Source of the DNA: an uncultured Lachnospiraceae bacterium
GTDB taxonomy: Bacteria > Bacillota_A > Clostridia > Lachnospirales > Lachnospiraceae
DNA length: 5,478 nt
Direction: 5' to 3'
Assembly: GCA_949957035.1 (NCBI GenBank)
Contig: CATLIP010000173.1
Span: 1-5,478, forward strand
A program made the position numbers and the translations under genes. This document shows, piece after piece, positions 1 to 5,335 of the stretch. The first letter of the stretch is position 1. The number at the start of each line of letters is the position of its first letter. The notes beneath the pieces were generated by a model. That model was not told the DNA's origin and did no database searches. It saw only the letters and a list, made by a program, of their open reading frames with translations.

Positions 1-2
1 TG

Positions 3-791
3 CGGAGCGCTCCCATATCCTATGTGAAATGGGATATGAACCGGCAGATGACGGATGTGGGCAGCGCCTGCCTGGGGCGGGAGCGTCAGGGGGAGTGGTT
101 CCATCGGTATGTGCTGGGGCTTTATGAGATGCAGGAGCGTCTGGTTACGGATTTCCCGGATCTTCTGTTGGAGAACTGCTCCGGAGGAGGCGCCAGGTTC
201 GATCCGGGAATGTTGTACTACAGCCCCCAGATTTGGTGTTCCGACGATACGGATGCCATCGAGCGGCTTAGGATACAGGAAGGGACGGCGCTGATTTATC
301 CATTGTCTGCCATGGGAGCCCATGTGAGCGACTGTCCGAACCATATCGTGGGAAGACAGACGCCTTTTGAGACCCGCGGGAACGTGGCGTTTGCGGGAAC
401 GTTCGGTTATGAGCTGGACATTACGAAGATTTCAGAGGAAGAAAGGGCGCAGATTGCCGGACAGGTGGATTTGTACCATAAGTACCACAGTCTGGTGCAG
501 ACGGGGGATTACTATCGGATTGCTTCGTGGAATGACAGGAAACCTTATGACTGTTGGGAAGTGGCGGCAAAAGACGGGTCGGAGGTTCTGGTGACTTTCG
601 TGCAGGTACTTGGCCAGCCGAACGTACACAGTAAGAATATTCTGCTTCGCGGCCTTACGGATACAGGAGTGTACCGGCTGGAGGGCACAAAAGAGGTATA
701 TACGGGGGAAGAGTTAATGAAAGGCGGATTTTTGGTCAGGGATGTCAAAGGTGATTTTCAGAGCAAATTATATCATTTTGTCCGGAGGTAA
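3..791 (+). CDS. GH36 alpha-galactosidase, C-terminal part (5' end outside window)
   Basis: Alpha-galactosidase that releases terminal alpha-1,6-linked galactose from oligosaccharides such as raffinose-type sugars or galactomanno-oligosaccharides. No secretion information is visible because the N-terminus is missing; most Firmicute relatives are cytoplasmic. The frame is open from base 3 and has 262 codons here, against roughly 730 residues in bacterial group I GH36 enzymes, so about two thirds lies upstream. Signature motifs in order: SYVKWDMNR, with the catalytic nucleophile Asp at codon 33-35; CSGGGARFDPGML (from 177), the glycine-rich substrate-binding loop; and IWCSDDTDAIERL (from 231), which carries the acid/base Asp. 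After RQTPFETRGNVAF and the end of the barrel comes the beta-sandwich domain (about 480-788), ending FVRR. All key motifs are intact. The lacI-type gene follows after 7 bases and is probably co-transcribed. Family assignment is very secure; the natural substrate is inferred from neighbours. Confidence 0.96.
   Translation, partial: RSAPISYVKWDMNRQMTDVGSACLGRERQGEWFHRYVLGLYEMQERLVTDFPDLLLENCSGGGARFDPGMLYYSPQIWCSDDTDAIERLRIQEGTALIYPLSAMGAHVSDCPNHIVGRQTPFETRGNVAFAGTFGYELDITKISEEERAQIAGQVDLYHKYHSLVQTGDYYRIASWNDRKPYDCWEVAAKDGSEVLVTFVQVLGQPNVHSKNILLRGLTDTGVYRLEGTKEVYTGEELMKGGFLVRDVKGDFQSKLYHFVRR
784..788 (+). promoter_or_regulatory. Ribosome binding site of the LacI-type gene, inside the galactosidase 3' end
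   Basis: GGAGG lies 10 bases before the ATG at 799 and overlaps the last two sense codons (CGG AGG) of the alpha-galactosidase, directly before its TAA. This placement selects ATG 799 as the regulator start and suggests that translation of the two genes is coupled. Confidence 0.85.
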
Positions 792-798
792 AGCGAGC

Positions 799-1809
799 AT
801 GGGAAAGGTCAGGCTGATTGACATTGCGTCAGAGACGGGCGTCAGTTCCGTGACGGTACACAACGCCCTTGCCGGGAATAAGGGGGTCAGTGAAGAATTG
901 CGCGTGCGTATTCTCGAAACGGCAAGGAGGATGGGGTACGAGCCTGTTTCGGCTGAAAAAAAGAAGGAAAGCGACAGCGGGGAATTTCGTAAAATCGGGG
1001 TGTTGATTGCAGAGAATTATCTGGCGCAGTATTCCACTTATTACTGGAAGATGTATCAGGAATTGTCGCTTATCGCCACGGAGAAGCGGTGCTATACGAC
1101 GATAGAGGTATTGAAAAAAGAGGCGGAGAAGAGAACCTTTGAATTGCCCCAGATTGTCAGGAATAACAGTATCGAAGGCTTGATTATCATCGGTGAGATT
1201 GACAAGAGGTATATCCGTAAGCTGCGCCGCGAGCTTGATATGCCGATCATTTTCCTGGACTTCTACGATAATGAGATTGCCAAAGATGCCGTAATAGCCG
1301 ACAATTTCTACGGAATGTACCAGATGACGGAGCTTCTGTTCGAGCGGGGGATACATGAGATTGGATTCATCGGTTCTATCTATGCAACAAGCAGCATCAT
1401 GGACAGGTATTGCGGTTTTCAAAAGTCTATGATGGAGCATAAGAAGACGGTTCCGGCGGAGTGGATTATCGAGGATAGGGACAGTGTAGGGCAGGTGGGC
1501 TTCGACTTGCCCAACTGCCTGCCGAAAGCATTTGTCTGCAACTGCGATTTGGTGGCGGGAATGACTGTGGCAAAGTTAAATGAGCGCGGGCTTCGTGTGC
1601 CGGAGGATATTTCCGTAATCGGCTTTGACAATTACCTGTATCCCGGGTTTGCGGATATGAAGATTACAACTTACGAGGTCAATACCAAGGCGATGACCAA
1701 GGTCGCTGTGGAGAAGCTGTTAAAGCAGCTTAGGAATCCTAAGAAGGCGGGGACTCTGGAAATCGTATCCGGGCATATTGTCTGGAAGAGCAGTGTGAAA
1801 ATGAATTAG
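799..1809 (+). CDS. LacI-family transcriptional regulator (336 aa)
   Basis: Sugar-responsive DNA-binding regulator, probably controlling this locus. An N-terminal helix-turn-helix (residues 4-25, VRLIDIASETGVSSVTVHNA) aligns without gaps to LacI residues 4-23. A periplasmic-binding-protein-like sensor domain (about 65-336) includes LPKAFVCNCDLVAG (241-254) and VPEDISVIGFDN (267-278), both hallmarks of the family, and a terminal VSGHIVWKSS strand. Length is typical. The start at 799 is chosen because GGAGG sits just upstream and MGKVRLIDIA is the canonical family N-terminus; an in-frame ATG at 742 would add 19 unrelated residues. Oddities: recognition-helix positions 17, 18, 21 and 22 are Ser, Val, His and Asn instead of LacI's Tyr, Gln, Ser and Arg. 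The hinge (49-62, PVSAEKKKESDSGE) lacks the usual AxxL minor-groove helix. Ligand and direction of control are unknown; repression relieved by an imported oligosaccharide is the default expectation. Confidence 0.95.
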   Translation: MGKVRLIDIASETGVSSVTVHNALAGNKGVSEELRVRILETARRMGYEPVSAEKKKESDSGEFRKIGVLIAENYLAQYSTYYWKMYQELSLIATEKRCYTTIEVLKKEAEKRTFELPQIVRNNSIEGLIIIGEIDKRYIRKLRRELDMPIIFLDFYDNEIAKDAVIADNFYGMYQMTELLFERGIHEIGFIGSIYATSSIMDRYCGFQKSMMEHKKTVPAEWIIEDRDSVGQVGFDLPNCLPKAFVCNCDLVAGMTVAKLNERGLRVPEDISVIGFDNYLYPGFADMKITTYEVNTKAMTKVAVEKLLKQLRNPKKAGTLEIVSGHIVWKSSVKMN

Positions 1810-1825
1810 CTTATTAATTATTTTG

Positions 1826-1854
1826 AAAGAGGACGGATTTTCCGTCCTCTTTTT
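1826..1854 (+). terminator. Rho-independent terminator after the LacI-type gene
   Basis: AAAGAGGACGGA and TCCGTCCTCTTT form a perfect 12-bp inverted repeat around a TTT loop, followed by a short T run (1850-1854). It lies 16 bases after the regulator's stop codon and separates the galactosidase-regulator unit from the transporter unit. The A-rich left and T-rich right flanks could let it work on the opposite strand too, but no minus-strand gene is seen to need it. Confidence 0.92.
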
Positions 1855-2025
1855 GCTGTAATGAGTATATTTTTTGAGCGAATGAAAATAGTTATTTGAT
1901 TAATTTGATAAAAATATTAATTTATAATTTAATATAAAAATAAGTAAATGAAAAACAAAATGTACTAAAATAATAAATAAAAATCTATGAAATTATACGA
2001 AAATGTGTATGCCGGCATTATGTAA
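1855..2025. other. AT-rich intergenic stretch upstream of the transporter promoter
   Basis: No plausible gene is seen in the 296-base gap between the regulator and the binding protein. Over 1861-2090 the G+C content is about 15% by hand count, against roughly half in the flanking genes. It contains A and T runs, an AT-only inverted repeat (ATATTAA at 1914-1920, TTAATAT at 1929-1935) and a weaker promoter-like pair (TTGATA 1905-1910, 17 bases, TTTAAT 1928-1933). With this composition such matches are expected by chance. It may act as an UP-element-like or intrinsically curved region. Confidence 0.6.
2009..2018. promoter_or_regulatory. GC-rich palindrome just upstream of the -35 box
   Basis: ATGCCGGCAT is a perfect 10-bp palindrome with a central CG step and is the only GC-rich patch in the AT-rich gap. 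It ends 7 bases before the -35 hexamer. Symmetry does not extend beyond the 10 bp. It could be a site for a regulator (a central CG is usual for LacI-family operators) or it could be chance. Confidence 0.35.
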
Positions 2026-2054
2026 TTGACTTTTTATATTAAAAAGTATAAAAT
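2026..2054 (+). promoter_or_regulatory. Sigma-A-type promoter of the transporter operon
   Basis: The -35 box TTGACT (2026-2031, 5 of 6 to consensus) and the -10 box TAAAAT (2049-2054, 5 of 6) are separated by the optimal 17 bases. An alternative -10, TATAAA at 2047-2052, would give 15-base spacing. Transcription would start near 2061, leaving a leader of about 45 bases before the binding-protein gene. It is the best promoter in the gap, and it sits downstream of the terminator as expected. AT-rich surroundings lower certainty. Confidence 0.7.
2029..2047. promoter_or_regulatory. Inverted repeat in the promoter spacer (candidate operator)
   Basis: ACTTTTTATATTAAAAAGT is a 19-base inverted repeat with perfect 8-base arms around TAT. 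It begins inside the -35 box and ends just before the -10 box, so a bound protein would block RNA polymerase. No central CG is present, unlike classical LacI-family operators. It is not a terminator, since it is AT-only apart from one C-G pair. Confidence 0.4.
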
Positions 2055-2058
2055 AAAA

Positions 2059-2077
2059 TTAACTTAAATAAAGTTAA
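2059..2077. promoter_or_regulatory. Inverted repeat across the predicted transcription start (candidate operator)
   Basis: TTAACTTAAATAAAGTTAA has 7-base perfect arms around AAATA. It covers the predicted start point near 2061. Its centre is 30 bases, close to three helical turns, from that of the repeat at 2029-2047. Both contain ACTT...AAGT, though at different internal spacing. The AT-rich sequence makes a chance origin possible. Confidence 0.4.
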
Positions 2078-2105
2078 AATTATATTAAACGGAGGTAGGA
2101 GAGCA

Positions 2106-3461
2106 ATGAAAAAGAGGTTACTGAGCCTTGCGCTTGCACTGTCAATGGGCGCATCAATGGCAGCATGCGGCAACAAAGGCGGAGGAGGAGAAACTGTAAA
2201 GGCGGACGTCCCCACAATCGACAAAATCAATGGAGACGACTACAAGGATTTGGAAGCGGAGATTAAGGTCCTGACGAACCGCACAGATATTGTGGATACG
2301 GTCTACAAGGGATATGCTGAGCAGTTCATGGAGAAATATCCGAATATCAAGGTTACATATGAAGGAATCACAGACTATGAGGAGTCTCTGACCTTACGTC
2401 TCCCCAACGGAGACTGGGGAGACGTCTGCTTCATCCCCTCCACTGTGGAGAAAAGCGAGATGGGAGAGTATTTCACAGCCTTTGGAGATTACGATACGCT
2501 GAATGAAAGGTATAATTTCGTGACAGAGAAGACTTACGACGACACGGTTTACGGCATCCCGAACGGCGGTACGGCAGGCGGTGTGGCGTATAATAAGAAG
2601 GTGTGGAAGGATGCGGGAATTACAGAGCTTCCTGCTACCCCGGACGACTTCCTCAAGGCTCTCAAGCAGATTAAGGATAAGACGGACGCCGTCCCGCTTT
2701 ATACCAATTTCTCGGCAGGCTGGACGATGGGTGCATGGAACGACTATGTAGGGATTGCTTCCAATGCGGATGCAGATTACAAGAACAACAAACTGCTCCA
2801 CCAGAAGGATCCATTTACAAAGAATGATGAGATGAGCGGGCCTTATGCCGTATTCTATACCTTGTATGAAGCAGTGGCGGATAAACTGGTGGAAGAAGAC
2901 CCGGCGTCCAGTGATTGGGAGTCGTCCAAAGGCATGATTAACAAGGGTGAGATTGGGACGATGGTACTTGGCTCTTGGTGTGTGCAGCAGTTCAAGGAGG
3001 CGGGAGACCATCCGGACGATATCGGATATTTCCCATTTCCGATTACGGTAAAAGGCGAGCGCGCGGCGGCGTCCGGCGGTAATTATGCGTATGCCATCAA
3101 CAATAAGGCGTCTGAGGACAACCAGATTGCGTCGATGCTGTATGTAAAATGGCTGCTGGAAGAGTCTCCGATTTTTGCGGACGAGGGAAGTATTCCGGCT
3201 CTGAAAGGGGAGCCGCTGCCGGATTCTCTTGCAGAGTTCGAGGGAGTGGAGCTTCTGTCAGATAATCCGCCTCTGAAAGGGGAAGAAAGCCTGTATGACG
3301 ATATCCGTAATTCTGCGGAAGTATTAAGCGGCGACTACCCGGTATGTGAAGTTTTAGAAGCAGCCCTATACGGCACGAAAGAGCTTGACGCCCTGATGGA
3401 TGAGTGGAACCAGAAGTGGACGCAGGCACAGGAGAGCAATGGGGCAGAGATTACGGAGTAG
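2106..3461 (+). CDS. Sugar ABC transporter solute-binding lipoprotein, CUT1 type (451 aa)
   Basis: Extracellular, membrane-anchored receptor that captures an oligosaccharide and passes it to the two permeases encoded next. The first 20 residues form a lipoprotein signal peptide (MKKR, then a hydrophobic stretch) ending SMAAC, with the lipidated Cys at residue 21. A glycine-rich tether (24-28) follows. Binding-protein family 1 features include EIKVLTNRTD (52-61, first beta-strand), VYGIPNGGTAGGVAYNKKVW (148-167), TPDDFLKALKQIK (178-190) and GEIGTMVLGSW (281-291). Aromatic residues likely to stack on sugar rings include W206, W211 and W291, by analogy only. The length of about 430 mature residues is normal. 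A GGAGG at 2091-2095, 10 bases upstream, supports the start. It is the first gene after the promoter. Specificity cannot be read from sequence; context suggests (galacto)manno-oligosaccharides. Confidence 0.95.
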   Translation: MKKRLLSLALALSMGASMAACGNKGGGGETVKADVPTIDKINGDDYKDLEAEIKVLTNRTDIVDTVYKGYAEQFMEKYPNIKVTYEGITDYEESLTLRLPNGDWGDVCFIPSTVEKSEMGEYFTAFGDYDTLNERYNFVTEKTYDDTVYGIPNGGTAGGVAYNKKVWKDAGITELPATPDDFLKALKQIKDKTDAVPLYTNFSAGWTMGAWNDYVGIASNADADYKNNKLLHQKDPFTKNDEMSGPYAVFYTLYEAVADKLVEEDPASSDWESSKGMINKGEIGTMVLGSWCVQQFKEAGDHPDDIGYFPFPITVKGERAAASGGNYAYAINNKASEDNQIASMLYVKWLLEESPIFADEGSIPALKGEPLPDSLAEFEGVELLSDNPPLKGEESLYDDIRNSAEVLSGDYPVCEVLEAALYGTKELDALMDEWNQKWTQAQESNGAEITE

Positions 3462-3473
3462 AGAGGAGACAAC

Positions 3474-4466
3474 ATGGAAAAACAGTCTTTTAAACAGTGG
3501 TTTTTCAGCCGGAAGATACAGCGCAGGCTGGTGATTTTTACCTTCCTGTTGATTCCGTTGGCCTTGCTTTTGCTGTTCACCTATATTCCTTTTGCAAAGA
3601 TGATACAGTTCAGCTTCTATGACATGAAATATTTAGGGGCAAGGACATTCGTCGGGTTGAAGAATTATGCGGAAGTATTTGACCGGAAAGAGATTTTTGG
3701 CTCTTTGTTCAACAGCCTTTACTACATGGGCGGCGGTGTGGTCCAGCTTGCCCTTGCGCTGTTCTTTGCGACGATGATGGTGTTCAAGGTAAAGGGAGAA
3801 TCTGTATTCAAGGGAGCGTTGTTCTTCCCCTACCTGATTTGCGGTATTGCGGTGGGTTTTATCTTCAAGTTCTTCTATGCAAGGGGAGCTGTGCTGGATA
3901 CTTTCCTACAGGCTCTTGGCATGAGTGCGGACAAAGTTCCGCTTTGGCTGCAAGACCAGAGCATCAATAATATTTCCCTTGCGGCAACGTCTGTGTGGAG
4001 GTATACCGGGCAGAATGTTATCTTGTTCCTGGGGGCCATGATGTCGGTAGATACAGATTTATACGAGGCGGCGTCTCTGGACGGAGCCAACAGGTGGCAG
4101 CAGTTCCGCTACATTATCCTGCCGAGTATTAAGTCGATTATTGTGTTGAATATTATCCTTTGTGTCAGCGGATGTCTGAGCGCTTTCGAGCCTCCATACG
4201 TTATCACAAATGGTACCATGGGAACGGGTACGTATTTCGTGATTATGAACCGTATCGCCCATGAGAACCAGAAGGTGGGGCTTGCCAGCGCGATGGCGAT
4301 TGTCCTGTTGATTTTGATTATTATCTGTACCATTGGGCAGAAATTGTTCTTTAAATATGCCTTTGACGACGGAACCAGCGATGAGTCTAAGGCGGCTGTG
4401 CGAAAGAGGAAGAGAGCGGAAAAGGAGCGCAAGGCCATGGCGTCGAAAGGAGGGGCGGCATCATGA
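3474..4466 (+). CDS. Sugar ABC transporter permease, MalF/UgpA-like (330 aa)
   Basis: One of the two membrane subunits of the CUT1 importer. Six membrane segments are apparent at about residues 20-40, 82-103, 115-135, 168-190, 219-239 and 270-292. The cytoplasmic EAA loop, which docks the ATPase, is complete: EAASLDGANRWQQFRYIILP (198-217). It starts 12 bases after the binding-protein stop, behind AGAGGAG (3462-3468), with no stem-loop between them. Its end overlaps the next permease gene by 4 bases (ATGA). Unusual is a strongly basic cytoplasmic tail after the last helix, residues 306-325, rich in Lys and Arg (RKRKR at 310-314); most relatives end within some ten residues of the helix. Family and role are secure; the substrate is inferred. 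Confidence 0.95.
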   Translation: MEKQSFKQWFFSRKIQRRLVIFTFLLIPLALLLLFTYIPFAKMIQFSFYDMKYLGARTFVGLKNYAEVFDRKEIFGSLFNSLYYMGGGVVQLALALFFATMMVFKVKGESVFKGALFFPYLICGIAVGFIFKFFYARGAVLDTFLQALGMSADKVPLWLQDQSINNISLAATSVWRYTGQNVILFLGAMMSVDTDLYEAASLDGANRWQQFRYIILPSIKSIIVLNIILCVSGCLSAFEPPYVITNGTMGTGTYFVIMNRIAHENQKVGLASAMAIVLLILIIICTIGQKLFFKYAFDDGTSDESKAAVRKRKRAEKERKAMASKGGAAS

Positions 4467-5308
4467 GGGAGAAGAAGAAATTTTCATTTTATGTTTTTTC
4501 GGTGGTAAAGTATGTGTCGCTGATTCTGGCGTCGTTCGTGTCGCTGGCGCCGGTGTGCGTCTGTGTGCTGACGGCGTTCAAGACCAATGAAGAGTATGCG
4601 TCCACCTCTGTTCTGGAAACGCCTGCGTCTTTTCTGTATTTTGAGAATTTTAAGATTGCGTTCCAGAAGGCAAATATGCTGCGGGGATTTACCAACACGG
4701 CAATCGTGCTGGCGGTGGTGCTTACGGTTTCGGTGTTTACGGGCTCGATGCTTGCATATGTCATTAACCGGTTCAAGTTTCCGGGGAGAGGAATCATTGA
4801 GAACCTGTTCCTGTTTGCTTCGCTGCTGCCGGGAATCGCGATGCAGGTAACGATTTATGAGATTATGTATTCCCTGGGGCTTATCAATCATCTGTATGGG
4901 TATATGATTGTGCTGATGGGGACAGATATTATTTCGATTTATATCTTCCTGCAATTCTTCGAGAATCTGCCTGTGTCGCTGGATGAGTCGGCAATTATGG
5001 ATGGGTGTACATATTTCGGAGTATTTTTTAAGATTCTGTTTCCCCTTTTGAAACCGGCGATTATGACGTCTCTGGTGCTGAAGGGAGTCAGTGTGTACAA
5101 CGAGTACTATTCATCCAACCTGTATTTGCAGCTTCCGGAGCTAAAGACCATATCCACGGCTTTATATACTTTTACGGGGCCTTATGGGAATCAGTACAAT
5201 TATATTTGTTCCGGGGTTATGATTACCATTATCCCGATTCTGATTTTCTTCCTTGTGTTCCAGAAGCAGGTCTACAGCGGTATGGCAAACGGAGCGGTCA
5301 AGGGATAG
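4463..5308 (+). CDS. Sugar ABC transporter permease, MalG/UgpE-like (281 aa)
   Basis: Second membrane subunit of the importer, pairing with the preceding permease. Membrane segments lie at about residues 15-36, 79-100, 112-134, 142-163, 198-216 and 249-267. The EAA loop reads ESAIMDGCTYFGVFFKILFP (175-194), so the second position of the motif is Ser where Ala is usual, a common tolerated change; the invariant Gly (181) is kept. The C-terminus, QKQVYSGMANGAVKG, is the typical MalG-class ending. ATG overlaps the TGA of the upstream permease, and its ribosome binding site, AAGGAGGG (4447-4454), lies inside that gene, so the two are probably translated in balanced amounts. No nucleotide-binding subunit follows; a GH130-like gene begins 27 bases later. 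Confidence 0.95.
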   Translation: MREKKKFSFYVFSVVKYVSLILASFVSLAPVCVCVLTAFKTNEEYASTSVLETPASFLYFENFKIAFQKANMLRGFTNTAIVLAVVLTVSVFTGSMLAYVINRFKFPGRGIIENLFLFASLLPGIAMQVTIYEIMYSLGLINHLYGYMIVLMGTDIISIYIFLQFFENLPVSLDESAIMDGCTYFGVFFKILFPLLKPAIMTSLVLKGVSVYNEYYSSNLYLQLPELKTISTALYTFTGPYGNQYNYICSGVMITIIPILIFFLVFQKQVYSGMANGAVKG

Positions 5309-5320
5309 TATTTGGTTAGA

Positions 5321-5326
5321 AAGAGG
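5321..5326 (+). promoter_or_regulatory. Ribosome binding site of the GH130-like gene
   Basis: AAGAGG precedes two in-frame ATGs, at 5330 (3 bases away) and 5336 (9 bases away). The spacing favours 5336. Confidence 0.6.
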
Positions 5327-5335
5327 TAAATGACA

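Noticed and set aside
742..798. Upstream in-frame ATG that would extend the LacI-type protein by 19 residues
   Set aside because: It lies inside the galactosidase gene, and the added residues do not resemble any LacI-family N-terminus; ATG 799 has a GGAGG at proper spacing and begins the canonical helix-turn-helix.
829..1440. Open frame of 203 codons on the minus strand
   Set aside because: It lies fully antisense to the well-supported LacI-type gene, and the product shows no recognisable family features.
1905..1933. Second promoter-like pair TTGATA / TTTAAT with 17-base spacing
   Set aside because: Not listed as a promoter because the surrounding sequence is almost pure A/T, where such matches are frequent; the pair at 2026-2054 is better placed.
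2080..2089. 10-base direct repeat TTATATTAAA (also at 2034-2043)
   Set aside because: A/T-only, in a 15% G+C region, and at a different position relative to each palindrome; no support beyond chance.
2250..2264. CcpA (cre)-like sequence TTGGAAGCGGAGATT, one mismatch to WTGNAANCGNWNNCW
   Set aside because: The mismatch hits a conserved C, the symmetry is poor, and it encodes ordinary residues (DLEAEI) well inside the binding-protein gene; this level of match is expected by chance in coding DNA.
2394..3011. Open frame of 205 codons on the minus strand
   Set aside because: Antisense to the binding-protein gene, with no recognisable motifs; a composition effect of the real gene.
4484..4954. Open frame of 156 codons on the minus strand
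   Set aside because: Antisense to the second permease; its His/Arg/Gln-rich product is the usual mirror of a hydrophobic membrane protein gene.
5330..5335. Alternative start ATG two codons upstream for the GH130-like gene
   Set aside because: Only 3 bases from the AAGAGG ribosome binding site; ATG 5336 has normal spacing. The difference is two residues.
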